Positions 35,783-44,832 are shown, counted from the stretch's first letter. The stretch: DNA of 64,000 nucleotides from Arthrobacter rhizophilus (GCF_026241105.1 NZ_JAPFFT010000010.1:1-64000); one strand, 5' to 3'. The notes: generated from the sequence alone by a model not told the origin. Translations and numbers: made by a program.

Positions 35783-36990
35783 CATTCCACCGCATCGCCG
35801 ACGTCTATAAGCAAGGCGTCCTGGCTGCCCGCATCGAGCGGCATGAAGGCGGCACCAAGTTCAGCTATTTGCCGCGGTACCTCGAATCGGGCGGCCCTGC
35901 TGTTGCCACAACGCTCCCGCTGACGAACCAGGCCGTGTTCACGCCGAGCGGCGCCGTTCCGCCCTATTTCACCGGACTCCTCCCGGAAGGCCGCCGCCTG
36001 AACTCCCTGCGCCGGGCGGTCAAAGCCAGCGCCGACGACGAGCTCGCGCTCCTAATGGGCGCAGGAGGAGACGCCGTCGGTGATGTCCAGACCGTCCCCC
36101 ACGGCGAGCCGCCCACGGAAGGGGGCTCCGCCGTCGTGCTCGATTCGAAGCTGCCCCTCGACTTCGACGCGCTGCTCGGCGATTCGGGCCTCATCGATCC
36201 CGTAGCACTGGCGGGTGTGCAGGACAAGTTGTCGGCCGGGATGATCTCGCTCCCGGTGGCGCAAGCGGGCAAGCGCTTCATACTCAAACTCAACGCGCCC
36301 GAGTTCCCGTTCGTGGTGGAAAACGAGTTCCTCATGTTCCGTTATGCGCGCAAGTTGCGGATTCCGGTGAGCAACGTCCAGTTAGTGCACGACGTCGGCG
36401 GGCGGGCCGGGCTGCTCGTTGAGCGTTTCGATCGCCTCACCGGAACTGACGGCACTCCGGTGCGTCTCGCCGTCGAGGACGGGGCCCAAGTGCTGGGACT
36501 GTATCCGGCGGACAAGTACAGCGTGCCTTTTGGCGAGGTGTGCGCCGCGTTGGCAGCCCATTGTTCCGCACCCCTGCCGGCCTTGCGGAACCTTGCCCTC
36601 CAGCTCGCGTTCGCTTGGCTCAGCGGTAACGGCGACCTCCATGCCAAGAATGTGTCCATAGTTCAGTCACAGTCAGGGGTGCAGTCACCGCTGGGCGAGT
36701 ACACAATCGCCCCCGTCTACGACATCCCTTCCACCGTGGTCTACGGGGACAAGACCCTCGCGCTAGGCATCGGCGGGAAAAAGATCGGCATCTCCCGCAA
36801 ACACTTCCTCGCCTGGGCCGGAAAACTAGGGTTGACAGGGCGCGCGGCGGAGGGAGTCCTGGAACTCGCCCTCAAGGCGTCGGGTCCGCTGATCACAGAC
36901 CTCGACGCCGGAGCCTCACCCTTCGGGCCGATCCAGACCAGGGACTGGGTCAAAGAGCTCAAGCATCGGCGAAGGTTGATGGGCGGGTAA
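35779..36990 (+). CDS. hipA: HipA-type serine/threonine kinase toxin
   Basis: This 403-aa protein is a HipA kinase. In E. coli HipA phosphorylates glutamyl-tRNA synthetase and halts translation. Visible motifs are AGVQDKLSAG (145-154), Lys170 in FILKLNAP, the catalytic loop GNGDLHAKN (283-291, Asp286) and metal-binding Asp315 in YDIPST. The N-terminal subdomain (1-110, YLPRYLESGG and YFTGLLPEGRR) is present. All catalytic residues look intact, so it is probably active. It forms a coupled hipBA operon. The target in this organism is not shown; glutamyl-tRNA synthetase itself is not in the window. Confidence 0.92.
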   Translation: MTFHRIADVYKQGVLAARIERHEGGTKFSYLPRYLESGGPAVATTLPLTNQAVFTPSGAVPPYFTGLLPEGRRLNSLRRAVKASADDELALLMGAGGDAVGDVQTVPHGEPPTEGGSAVVLDSKLPLDFDALLGDSGLIDPVALAGVQDKLSAGMISLPVAQAGKRFILKLNAPEFPFVVENEFLMFRYARKLRIPVSNVQLVHDVGGRAGLLVERFDRLTGTDGTPVRLAVEDGAQVLGLYPADKYSVPFGEVCAALAAHCSAPLPALRNLALQLAFAWLSGNGDLHAKNVSIVQSQSGVQSPLGEYTIAPVYDIPSTVVYGDKTLALGIGGKKIGISRKHFLAWAGKLGLTGRAAEGVLELALKASGPLITDLDAGASPFGPIQTRDWVKELKHRRRLMGG

Positions 36991-37098
36991 CTCGGACCCG
37001 AGCCGAATCGCCGTTCAATCCTAGGTTCGCGCGTGTGGCGACGCTAGGCTCGCTCCCAGAGGCGGGATCGGCTCGCCGCGGGCCAAGGGATTGAACGC

Positions 37099-37644
37099 AT
37101 GACACAGCAACAGACCGGAACCCTATCGATGTCCACAACGGGCGCCGCTCCGCATTCGCGCTCGTATCTGAGACCTACGCGGTTGCTCTCTCAGAGCGAA
37201 CGGTCGAAGCTGCATCCGTCGGTCCTGGCGGAGGCCGAGCGCCGGGCCGCAAGCATTCAGCTTCGAGTCGCGGATGCAATCACAGCCTTCGCCGGATCGA
37301 TGAACTTCGTCTACTTGCATATACTGCTTTTCGCCGTGTGGATGCTTGTGTTCGAACAGAGTCCGTGGCCGACGTTGACACTGATCGTCTCGCTCGAAGC
37401 GATCTTCCTCTCAACCTTCGTCATGATCGGCCAGAACCGCCAAGCGGTTTTCCAGCAGGTCAAGGCAGACCATGACTACAACGCCCAGGAGCAGTTGCTC
37501 GAGGAGAACACCGATCTCACGCGTGCGATTCACGAGCTCACGGGCCAGATCCACGAGCGGATTCTCGCGGAAGTCACCGCATCCGTTACCCGGGACGTTG
37601 CGGCCGCTGCCAAGCCGACGCAGGATGGCCCGACAAAGCCGTAG
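37099..37644 (+). CDS. DUF1003 membrane protein
   Basis: This 181-aa protein has a DUF1003 core: two helices (about 68-110, FVYLHILLFAVWMLVF and LIVSLEAIFLSTFVMIGQNRQ) and a following coiled stretch (KADHDYNAQEQLLEEN). Family function is unknown. It stands between hipBA and a convergent HD-domain gene. Confidence 0.85.
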   Translation: MTQQQTGTLSMSTTGAAPHSRSYLRPTRLLSQSERSKLHPSVLAEAERRAASIQLRVADAITAFAGSMNFVYLHILLFAVWMLVFEQSPWPTLTLIVSLEAIFLSTFVMIGQNRQAVFQQVKADHDYNAQEQLLEENTDLTRAIHELTGQIHERILAEVTASVTRDVAAAAKPTQDGPTKP

Positions 37645-37675
37645 GCAGCCGAGACGTCCTAGACGAGTCGAGGTA

Positions 37676-38200
37676 CTAGTCCCCCAGCTGATCCAGTTCG
37701 GGGAGAAGATCCGGGTTGATGCGTTGGAGGATCAGGTGGATTTCTCCCCGTGGCACGGCTTGATAAAGCACTTTCCGCGCGTCCGCGTAGCGAGTATTAG
37801 GGGCCTTATCAGGCCACTTCTCGGCAAGCGCCCGTACCCGCTCCCGTAAGGAGCTGTGGGCGTTGCAGGCGATCTTGACCAAGGTAGCGTCGTGATCCTC
37901 CGCGATGTGCAGAATGACAGCCTCATCACTGTCCGGGTCATCCTGGAAACGGCGGGTTACCCTCTCGATGATGCCCACGGCACGCTCGGAAACACCCATC
38001 TCAAGCAACGCCTGTCTAGTGATGGGCGTGTCCTTGGCGATGTCGTGCAGGTAACCTGCGATCCGGATGTCGTCGTCGAAATCGGCGAGCGCATCTCCTG
38101 CGGTCAACACGTGTTCACGGTGGGGCCGCTTCAGTTTGTCCTTCTGGCGGTTGTGCGCCACTTCGGCAAGGACCATGGCTGTTTCAACGGTGAAGGTCAT
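37676..38200 (-). CDS. HD-domain phosphohydrolase
   Basis: This 174-aa protein has the HD metal-site pattern: His in PHREHVL, the His-Asp pair in IAGYLHDIAKDTP, and Asp in KIACNAHSSLRERV or HIAEDHDA. It resembles small guanosine polyphosphate- or nucleotide-hydrolysing HD proteins. Its ATG overlaps the stop of the serine hydrolase gene upstream by four bases. The substrate is unknown. Confidence 0.85.
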   Translation of the reverse strand: MTFTVETAMVLAEVAHNRQKDKLKRPHREHVLTAGDALADFDDDIRIAGYLHDIAKDTPITRQALLEMGVSERAVGIIERVTRRFQDDPDSDEAVILHIAEDHDATLVKIACNAHSSLRERVRALAEKWPDKAPNTRYADARKVLYQAVPRGEIHLILQRINPDLLPELDQLGD

Positions 38201-39336
38201 TTTTCATCCTTCCGGGCCAGTTCGGCGACTGCCTTCCGCACGGCGGCGCTCAGCTCAAGGTTACGGCAACCAGCGCCGCCCGGCTCGGCCTGCTGCGGCA
38301 CGTACCCGAAAGCGAGTTCATACACGGGGTCGGCGAACCCCAACGATGCGCTGGCGCCGTCGTGCCCGAACGCCCGGTAGCTGCCGTACGGCGAGCGTGC
38401 ATGCGATTTCATGAACACCGTCCCAAAGCAGCTGGTCTCGCCGAATACCCGGTCTATGCCGAAGACTTGTTCGGCAGTGACGGTTTGGATGGTCTCTTCG
38501 CTGAGGAGGGGCGCGACGGCGGGACGGTCGCCGTCGGGGGCAAGTCCCGTGAGCGCCGCGGCGTAGACGCGGGCCATGCCTTCGGCGCTGGCAACGCCGG
38601 CGGCGGAACTCAGGCCCGCTGCCCGGACCTCGCGGATGTTGGGCAGGTCCAGGATGTCACCCACCACCGAATTGGCCGACAGGCCGAAATGGCTGGCAGG
38701 GTCGGTCCACGGAGCGGACTGGTCGGCAACCCAGCGTAGCGTGGCATAGCGGGATTCCTCGGAATCAGGAAGCCCCAGGAAGAAGTGGGCGCCCGTCACG
38801 GAGCGGATCCGCTGCTCGTAGATTTCCTGGAGCGTCGACCCCGTGATCCGGCGGCACAGCTCCTCCATGAAGACGCCGATGGTCAGCGCGTGGTATCCAA
38901 AAGCGGTCCCGGGCTTCCAGAGTGGCCGCATCTGCGCGAGTTTGGCGGCGGCCAGTTCGGAGTTGTTGTATTCCGCCATAGTAAGGCCGCCTTCAACGCC
39001 CAGCAGTCCTGCCTGGTGCGAAAGCAGTTGGGCCACGGTAATCGTGGCTTTTCCTTCGACTCCGAATTCCGGCCAGTACTTGACCACCTCGGCGTCGAGA
39101 TCCAGGCGGCCTTCCTGGACCAGCAGCGCAATGACCAGCCCCGACACGCCCTTGGAGCAAGAGAAGACACCGGTTACCGAATCCGGGCGGCGGTGGGGTC
39201 CGCCGCTGATATCTAAAACTTTGACGCCGCGATGGTAGGCCGCGAGTTGGGCTGAATATTCCGGGTCCTCGCTGAGGTATCGGCCAAAGAGTTCGGCGAC
39301 TGGTTCGAATCCGGGGGCAATCGTCTGTGCATCCAC
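38197..39336 (-). CDS. beta-lactamase-fold serine hydrolase
   Basis: This 379-aa protein has the class C beta-lactamase/esterase fold: SxxK motif SCSKG near residue 59, the loop YHALTIG as the Tyr-x-x motif, and a C-terminal FGHDGASASLGFADP (HxG-type). No signal peptide is seen, so it is more likely an esterase or peptidase of the EstB type than a drug-resistance lactamase. Its stop overlaps the HD gene start. Confidence 0.88.
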   Translation of the reverse strand: MDAQTIAPGFEPVAELFGRYLSEDPEYSAQLAAYHRGVKVLDISGGPHRRPDSVTGVFSCSKGVSGLVIALLVQEGRLDLDAEVVKYWPEFGVEGKATITVAQLLSHQAGLLGVEGGLTMAEYNNSELAAAKLAQMRPLWKPGTAFGYHALTIGVFMEELCRRITGSTLQEIYEQRIRSVTGAHFFLGLPDSEESRYATLRWVADQSAPWTDPASHFGLSANSVVGDILDLPNIREVRAAGLSSAAGVASAEGMARVYAAALTGLAPDGDRPAVAPLLSEETIQTVTAEQVFGIDRVFGETSCFGTVFMKSHARSPYGSYRAFGHDGASASLGFADPVYELAFGYVPQQAEPGGAGCRNLELSAAVRKAVAELARKDEK

Positions 39337-39371
39337 CCGGACAGCCTAGTCCCTTCTGCCCCCTAGCCTCG

Positions 39372-40418
39372 CTACGCTCGGCCAGGGAACCCGGCAGAGT
39401 GGGCCCAGCCGCGGGTGTCCATGGTCACCACGATCTTGCCTTTGGCGCGTCCCTGCTCCAGTGCGGCGAAGGCGTCGGCGATCTTTTCGAGCGGGTAGCT
39501 GCTGTCTACCACCGGTTCCAGCTTTCCTTCGGACACCAGGCGTGCCAGGAATTTCAGGTCCTCGCCGCTGGGGTGCATGAACAGGTAGCGGTACCGCACC
39601 TTCGCATCGCGGGCGCGGCCACGTATCCCAAGGCTGATGGCCCAGAACAGCACGGTCATCCAAGCCGGGGCGTCAAGGTCCTTCAAAGCTGTCTGCGGCT
39701 CGGGCATGCCCGCGATGCTGACCACTTTGCCGCCCGGCTTGAGGATCTTGAACGTCTGCTCCAGTGTCTCCCCGCCCACCAGGTCCAGGGCAGCGTCGAA
39801 GCCACTCAGGACTTCGGCCAGATTTTCCTTCGTGTAGTCGACGACGGCGTCCGCCCCGAGCCGCCGAACCAGCTCTTCTCCACGGGGAGACGCAGTGGTG
39901 GTCACCTCGGCGCCGAAGTACTTGGCCAGTTGAATGGCGAGGGTCCCCACTCCGCCTGCGCCTCCGGAGATGAAGAGCTTGGTTCCGGGCTTGACCTTGA
40001 GTTCGTCGCGTAGTGCCTGCAAGGCGGTGAGGCCGGCCAGCGGAAGGCTCGCGGCCTCGGTGTAGCTGAGCGACCTCGGCATGAGAGCCACAAGATCCTC
40101 ATGGACCGCCGCGTGCTCGGCAAAGGCGCCAAGCAGGGCTTTATCCACCCGGGCAAACACCCGGTCTCCCGTGGAAAAGCGCGTGACGCCGGGTCCCACG
40201 GCTTCAACGATCCCTGCCAGCTCACTGCCGGCCACCAAAGGCAACCTCGGCCTGGTGATCACCCGGACCGCGCCTTCACGCTGCTTGTAGTCCACAGGAT
40301 TGAGCCCCGCGGCAAACACCCTGATCAGGACCTCGCCCGCACCGGCAACCGGTCTGGGGACGTCCTGAAGCTCCATTGCGTCCGCACCGCCGTAGCGGGT
40401 CAGCACATAGGCGAGCAC
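39372..40418 (-). CDS. NADP-dependent quinone oxidoreductase-like protein
   Basis: This 348-aa protein belongs to the medium-chain dehydrogenase family, quinone oxidoreductase (zeta-crystallin) branch. It has the GroES-like start, GSELAGIVEAVG, and the nucleotide loop SGGAGGVGTLAIQLAKYFGA near residue 150. No zinc-binding cysteines are visible. Its ATG directly follows the gluQ stop, so they are cotranscribed, though no functional link is known. Confidence 0.88.
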   Translation of the reverse strand: MLAYVLTRYGGADAMELQDVPRPVAGAGEVLIRVFAAGLNPVDYKQREGAVRVITRPRLPLVAGSELAGIVEAVGPGVTRFSTGDRVFARVDKALLGAFAEHAAVHEDLVALMPRSLSYTEAASLPLAGLTALQALRDELKVKPGTKLFISGGAGGVGTLAIQLAKYFGAEVTTTASPRGEELVRRLGADAVVDYTKENLAEVLSGFDAALDLVGGETLEQTFKILKPGGKVVSIAGMPEPQTALKDLDAPAWMTVLFWAISLGIRGRARDAKVRYRYLFMHPSGEDLKFLARLVSEGKLEPVVDSSYPLEKIADAFAALEQGRAKGKIVVTMDTRGWAHSAGFPGRA

Positions 40419-41327
40419 TTAGGCCCCTTTCCGGAGGGTTGATTGCTGAATGCCATTCCATATCCATGGTCCGCGTGGCAATCGGGCCGGATCAAATCTA
40501 TCCAAGGCATCGCCAAGCGGCCCTCCCGGCAAGCCGAGCGATTCCAAAATCATGTCCCGCACCTCCGTGGCGGACAGTCCGACGGCGGCAAGGTCGCCTA
40601 GCGTCACCGCACCGTCGCGCTTGGCCAACCGGGCGCCGTCGCGGTTCAGCACCAGGGGAACGTGGGCATATTCCGGATCGGGCAACCCCAGCAAGGAGGC
40701 CAGATAGGCCTGGCGGGGTGTGGAGGACAGGAGGTCGTCGCCGCGGACCACCTGATCCACGCCTTGCTCCCCGTCATCCACCACCACCGCCAAATTGTAG
40801 GCCGTGACGCCATCGTTCCGTCGGAGCACAAAGTCATCCACGGCACCCGTATAGAGCCCGTGCAACTTGTCCTCCACAGTCCATTCCTGGGCTTCGGAGC
40901 GGAGCCGGATGGCAGCCGGGCGCGAGGCCCGGCGGATCTCAAGCTCCGCCGTCGAAAGGTTCCTGCACGTCCCCGGATAGGCGCCTTGCGGAGCATGGGG
41001 CGCGGACGGGGCTTCCTGGATCTCGCGCCGAGTGCAGAAGCATTCGTACGTCAGCCCCGCGTCGTTGAGCCACTCGATCGCGCCGTTGTACAGCACGGCA
41101 CGGTCTGCCTGGCGAACGACGGCGCCGTCCCACGTCACGCCTACGGCTTCCAGGTCCCGGAGCTGGACTTCCTCGGCACCGGCCCGCGCACGGTCGAGGT
41201 CCTCGACGCGCAGCAGGAAGTCGCGGCCCGTGGAGCGGGCGAAGAGCCACGCGAGCATGGCGGTGCGCAGATTGCCCACGTGAAGCTCGCCGGAGGGGCT
41301 CGGGGCGAAGCGGCCAGCGGAAGTCAT
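40419..41327 (-). CDS. gluQ: tRNA glutamyl-Q(34) synthetase
   Basis: This 302-aa protein is GluQ-RS, a glutamyl-tRNA synthetase paralogue without an anticodon domain that attaches glutamate to queuosine in tRNA-Asp. The HIGH-type motif is PSPSGELHVGN (9-19), the KMSKS-type motif RLAKRDGA is near residue 240, and the zinc-site cysteines are visible in YECFCTRRE and YPGTCR. It is followed directly by the oxidoreductase gene. No queuosine synthesis gene is in the window. Confidence 0.92.
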   Translation of the reverse strand: MTSAGRFAPSPSGELHVGNLRTAMLAWLFARSTGRDFLLRVEDLDRARAGAEEVQLRDLEAVGVTWDGAVVRQADRAVLYNGAIEWLNDAGLTYECFCTRREIQEAPSAPHAPQGAYPGTCRNLSTAELEIRRASRPAAIRLRSEAQEWTVEDKLHGLYTGAVDDFVLRRNDGVTAYNLAVVVDDGEQGVDQVVRGDDLLSSTPRQAYLASLLGLPDPEYAHVPLVLNRDGARLAKRDGAVTLGDLAAVGLSATEVRDMILESLGLPGGPLGDALDRFDPARLPRGPWIWNGIQQSTLRKGA

Positions 41328-41372
41328 GGCACAAGACTATGCGCAGCCGGCCGGGCCTGCAGGATCCAGCAC

Positions 41373-41419
41373 AAGAGCCCCTCAGCTACCGCAACGCGTT
41401 CGGTGGCTCAGGGGCTCTT
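41373..41419. terminator. long hairpin upstream of gluQ
   Basis: AAGAGCCCCTCAGCTACCG (41373-41391) pairs with CGGTGGCTCAGGGGCTCTT (41401-41419), 19 bp with two mismatches and a 9-base loop. It probably ends TetR transcription before gluQ. T-rich sequence flanks only one side. Confidence 0.75.
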
Positions 41420-41627
41420 AGGTGGTGCCGGCGCTGGGCTGGCGGAGTGCGGAAAGACGATGCGTGAACAAGAGTCAATCAGCGGCTGCGTCTTTGCGGG
41501 ACGGTGTTTCGGGTGGCCGGGTGGTGTGCCGGGGGATCCGTAGCCTGAGGGTCCGGCGGTAGCCATTCCCTTTCGTTGTCACTATTTCAACAGGAAAACT
41601 ACAACTGGGGCAACGGACTCAATCGTC

Positions 41628-41646
41628 ATTGGTCAATCTGACCAAT
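41628..41646. promoter_or_regulatory. orphan FadR-type palindrome
   Basis: ATTGGTCA (41628-41635) and TGACCAAT (41639-41646) are perfect arms around ATC, very like the TTGGT-ACCAA sites of FadR-subfamily GntR regulators. The 347-base gap 41328-41674 holds no gene on the forward strand for it to serve, and the reverse gene here ends 29 bases away. Beyond this and the hairpin I see nothing in the gap. Confidence 0.55.
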
Positions 41647-41674
41647 TCCCTGGCGGAAGGTAGACAGTCGATGG

Positions 41675-42265
41675 TCACTTTGCCGAAGTTGGCTCCGCAG
41701 CGGCCCAGGCAGCCATGGCTCCCCGAAGCGCAGCGCAGAGTTTGATGGACACTTGGTCCTTGTCCAGGCCGACCGTGTTGAGCAAATCGAAAATTTCACG
41801 GGGGTCAAAGAGGATGTTCCACAGGAACATGGCCTCGTCCCCCAGGGGCGGGAGGCCGAGTTCCTCACAGGCCTCCCGGAGTGGCCGCTCCAAAGCCTCG
41901 GCCTGGATGGTCAAGTAGTACGCACCGGAGCGAAGACGGGCCAGATACCCCTCGCCAGAGCGGGTGTGGACCATGGAACCGCCATGCTTGATGACCAGTC
42001 CCACCCAATGCCGGCTGACGCTCTCCAGCAGTTCCACTCCGGACGTGGTCTGGGCAACGCTGAAATCGCGCAGCTTCTCGCCAACACCAAAGCGGAACGC
42101 GGCCAGCACATCCTCCACCGAGGCGAAATGGCGATAGGCCGTTGCCGGGGAGATCTCGGCTTCACGGGCGATGTCCGTCATACTCACCGGGCCCTTGGCC
42201 TTGGCGAAGAGCTTCCCGGCGGCCCGAACCAGCTGGCGGCGGTTGCGTTGGGTGTCGCTGCGCAT
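41675..42265 (-). CDS. TetR-family transcriptional regulator
   Basis: This 196-aa protein has the TetR N-terminal helix-turn-helix (RRQLVRAAGKLFAKAKG, then SMTDIAREAEISPATAYRHFASVEDV at about 25-50) and a divergent C-terminal ligand domain. The ATG at 42265 follows GGAAGGGGG; the frame extends 26 codons upstream without a good site. It follows the damaged aminotransferase gene by 74 bases. Its target is unknown. Confidence 0.88.
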   Translation of the reverse strand: MRSDTQRNRRQLVRAAGKLFAKAKGPVSMTDIAREAEISPATAYRHFASVEDVLAAFRFGVGEKLRDFSVAQTTSGVELLESVSRHWVGLVIKHGGSMVHTRSGEGYLARLRSGAYYLTIQAEALERPLREACEELGLPPLGDEAMFLWNILFDPREIFDLLNTVGLDKDQVSIKLCAALRGAMAAWAAAEPTSAK

Positions 42266-42339
42266 GGGCGCCCCCTTCCGTGTCAGATTCCAGCGTAGCG
42301 CCTGAGCGGCAGGCGCTACGCTGACGACGTCTGCGGCAC

Positions 42340-43533
42340 TCACCGGAGCTCTGCCAGTCCGGCCGCCAGCCGCTCCACACCGGCGGTGATCGCCGCCGAG
42401 CTGGCAGCATAGGACAGGCGCAGGTGGTACTCACCATTCCGGCCGAACTCGCTGCCGGGACGAACAGCCACGCCGTGGTTGCGAAGGTGCGCCACCATCG
42501 CGGCTGCCGGGAGCTCGACGTCGTACTTCGGGAAAAGGTAGAACGCGCCTTCCGGCGAGCTGACCGTCAGGCCGGGAATCTGCTGGAGGCCGCTCGCCAT
42601 GAGTTCTCGGCGCAGGGCATAGGAGGCATGCATGCGTTCGATGTCCGGTCCGCACGTCTTCAGCGCGGTGAGCGCCGCGTATTGCACGGCCTGGTTCATG
42701 GAGCCGTTGAAGGTGTTGTGGACCCGGGCCGCGGAGGCGATGACATCAGACGGGCCCCAGAGGTAGCCCACCCTCCAGCCGGTCATGGCGTAGCTCTTGG
42801 AGAAGGTCTGGCAGTAGATGGTCCGGCCGGCCAAGGCTTCGATTTCCAGCGCCGAGGTGAAGGGTTCGGGTGTGTAGACGAGATCACTGTAGGCCTCGTC
42901 GGAAAGAATCAAGGTGTCGGTTCCGGCCACCATGTCCGCGAGGGCTTCGAGCTCGCGGCGGGAGTGCACGATGCCGGTCGGGTTGGATGGGTTGCAGAAG
43001 ACGAACATTTTGGCACCCTCAAGCGCGGTGGCCAGCGCCTCGAGGTCCCAGTGCAGGTCATCGGCCAGCGGCACGGGTACGGTGATTCCTCCGGCCATGC
43101 TGACGAGGTCCGCGTACAGGGAACAAGTGGGGTCCGGGATGACCACTTTGTCGCCGGGGTTGACGACGCCGAGGATCGCCGCGGACAGGCCGGCCGTGCC
43201 GCCCTGGGTGATAAGCACGTCCCCGGGGCTGGCCACTCCGCCGAAGCCGTCCTCGAGGGCGCGGGCGGCTGCTGCTCGAACCTGGGCCGGGGTATCGAAG
43301 TCCGGCTCGCCCATGGCCAAGGAGACGAGATCGCCCTTGCATTGGGGCTGCTGCACGCGCAGCGATGTGCGCTGGATGCGCTGCACAGCTTCGGAGGGCT
43401 GGAAATCGGCGACGGCGGTGGCTGGCTCGAGTGTCATGAGGGTACTGATCTGGGTGGTCGCTGAGGTTGTTCTGGCGGCGGGCGGGTTCGTAGCCGCTCG
43501 CGGGGACGGTGCGTAGAATCTGCGGGGTTTCAT
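42340..43533 (-). CDS. class I/II aminotransferase with apparent internal deletion
   Basis: This 397-aa frame is a PLP-dependent aminotransferase of the aspartate type. The lysine motif TFSKSYAMTGWRVGY, ILSDEAYSDLVY and CNPSNPTG are present. But where relatives have about 35 residues with the conserved Tyr and the G-x-P-x-L-R turn, this one goes straight from ARALEDGFGG to VASPGDVLITQGG, so an in-frame deletion of that segment is likely. PDPTCSLYADL also has Cys where Tyr is usual. The frame starts with an ATG overlapping the pseudogene stop; a start at 43437 would give 365 aa. It may be inactive. Confidence 0.75.
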   Translation of the reverse strand: MKPRRFYAPSPRAATNPPAARTTSATTQISTLMTLEPATAVADFQPSEAVQRIQRTSLRVQQPQCKGDLVSLAMGEPDFDTPAQVRAAAARALEDGFGGVASPGDVLITQGGTAGLSAAILGVVNPGDKVVIPDPTCSLYADLVSMAGGITVPVPLADDLHWDLEALATALEGAKMFVFCNPSNPTGIVHSRRELEALADMVAGTDTLILSDEAYSDLVYTPEPFTSALEIEALAGRTIYCQTFSKSYAMTGWRVGYLWGPSDVIASAARVHNTFNGSMNQAVQYAALTALKTCGPDIERMHASYALRRELMASGLQQIPGLTVSSPEGAFYLFPKYDVELPAAAMVAHLRNHGVAVRPGSEFGRNGEYHLRLSYAASSAAITAGVERLAAGLAELR

Positions 43534-44134
43534 CGCTGCGACGCCCGAACTGCCGGTGATTGGCCGGCGGGCGCTCCGGCCCAGCGGCTGATCTCGATGT
43601 CACCTGAGGTGTCCCGCTGGATGGTAGGGGCGATGACCAATTCCTGGACCACGGTGCGCTGCGGCAGCGTCGCCACGAGGTGGATGGCTCGGGCCACGTC
43701 CTCGGGCTGCACCATGGCATCGCGTTCCTCCGCGCGGGGCGGCCGGGCACGGTTGTCCAAGATAGGAGTCGCCGTTTCACCGGGCAGGATGGTCACCGCC
43801 CGCAGTCCGTCGTTACGGAAGGTGTTATGAAGGTAGGTCATGAAGTTCCGGACCGCGGCCTTCGCTGCGCCATACGCGGCGCCCCCAAGCAGGTTGGGGT
43901 TCACGGCTGCGAGCGAGCTGATCCAGCGGACGTTGAGGACCTTGCTGGCGCTGCCTGCGTTATTGACCAGGATGTCCACCTGGCCGAGGTTCGCGTGGAT
44001 CCACTCAAGCAGCGCGTCCACATCTTCTTTGGAGGTGATGTCCGCGGCGCGGGCGAACGCGTGGCCGCCGTCGAGCGTCCCATGCCGGTCCCGGCGCCGG
44101 TGATGATCGCGAGCTTGCCGTCCAGAAGTCCCAT
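43530..44134 (-). pseudogene. short-chain dehydrogenase pseudogene
   Basis: The gene starts normally at 44134 with MGLLDGKLAIITGAGTGMGR, the SDR cofactor loop. It then jumps, out of frame, to sequence that in another frame reads GGHAFARAADITSKEDVDAL, so part of the first 60 residues is lost with a frameshift. Later, NVRWI is joined to SSLAAVNPNLLGGAAYGAAK, skipping some 60-70 residues that should contain the central beta-sheet. The catalytic AAYGAAK and the C terminus remain. At least two deletions are needed. It overlaps the aminotransferase start, so the two were once an operon. Confidence 0.85.
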
Positions 44135-44161
44135 GGTTTCAGTTCCTTGCGTTCTTTGCGT

Positions 44162-44245
44162 GAATCATTTGAGATGTCCATCACATATGAGAAGCGTTAA
44201 GTTCACACAGTCAAGGGTTTCCCGTTACGGGCATGTAAATGATTC
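44162..44245. promoter_or_regulatory. inverted repeat pair in the Lrp-SDR divergent region
   Basis: GAATCATTT (44162-44170) and AAATGATTC (44237-44245) are exact inverted copies about seven turns apart, between the SDR pseudogene (reverse) and the Lrp-type gene (forward). This suits an Lrp-family octamer wrapping DNA. Apart from it I see no gene in 44135-44373. Confidence 0.55.
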
Positions 44246-44373
44246 GCAACCATGGTTTGCGGGCGACCTGGTCCCGCTGGTGGGCCGCCCGGCAGGGATT
44301 GTGCGGGAGAATGGGATTCGGTTGGACATTCTGACCAGCTGAACCGTCGGCGATTAGGCAGAAAGCGATAGCC

Positions 44374-44832
44374 GTGCAGGAATTGGACTCAACAGACAAG
44401 CGCATCCTTGCCGCGCTCGACGACGACCCCCGGGTGCCGATCATGGTCCTCGCCCAGCGCTTGGGTTTGGCGCGCGGGACAGTCCAGTCGCGCCTGGAGC
44501 GCATGACGGCGTCGGGCGCTTTGCGTCCGAACAGCAGCCGCGTGCTGCCTTCCGCATTGGGCCGGGGCGTTGCGGCAGCGGTGAGCGCGGAGTTGGATCA
44601 GAGCCGGCTGAACGAGGCGATCGCAGCCCTGCGCAACATCCCCGAGGTCCTCGAATGCCATGCTCCAGCCGGCGACACCGACCTCATCATCCGCGTGGTC
44701 GCCACAAGCCCAGACGATCTATACCGCGTGTCCGAAGAGATCAGGCTGTGCCCCGGAATCGTGCGCACGTCCACAAGCATGTTCCTACGCGAGGTGATTC
44801 CGTACCGGACCACGGGGTTGCTGGAGAACTGA
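44374..44832 (+). CDS. Lrp/AsnC-family transcriptional regulator
   Basis: This 152-aa protein has the Lrp N-terminal helix-turn-helix (LDSTDKRILAALDDDPRVPIMVLAQRLGLARGTVQSRLERM) and the RAM effector domain (EVLECHAPAGDTDLIIRVVATSPDDLYRV). The start is a GTG. It is divergent from the SDR pseudogene and the truncated aminotransferase, which it probably once controlled. The effector would be an amino acid. Confidence 0.88.
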   Translation: MQELDSTDKRILAALDDDPRVPIMVLAQRLGLARGTVQSRLERMTASGALRPNSSRVLPSALGRGVAAAVSAELDQSRLNEAIAALRNIPEVLECHAPAGDTDLIIRVVATSPDDLYRVSEEIRLCPGIVRTSTSMFLREVIPYRTTGLLEN

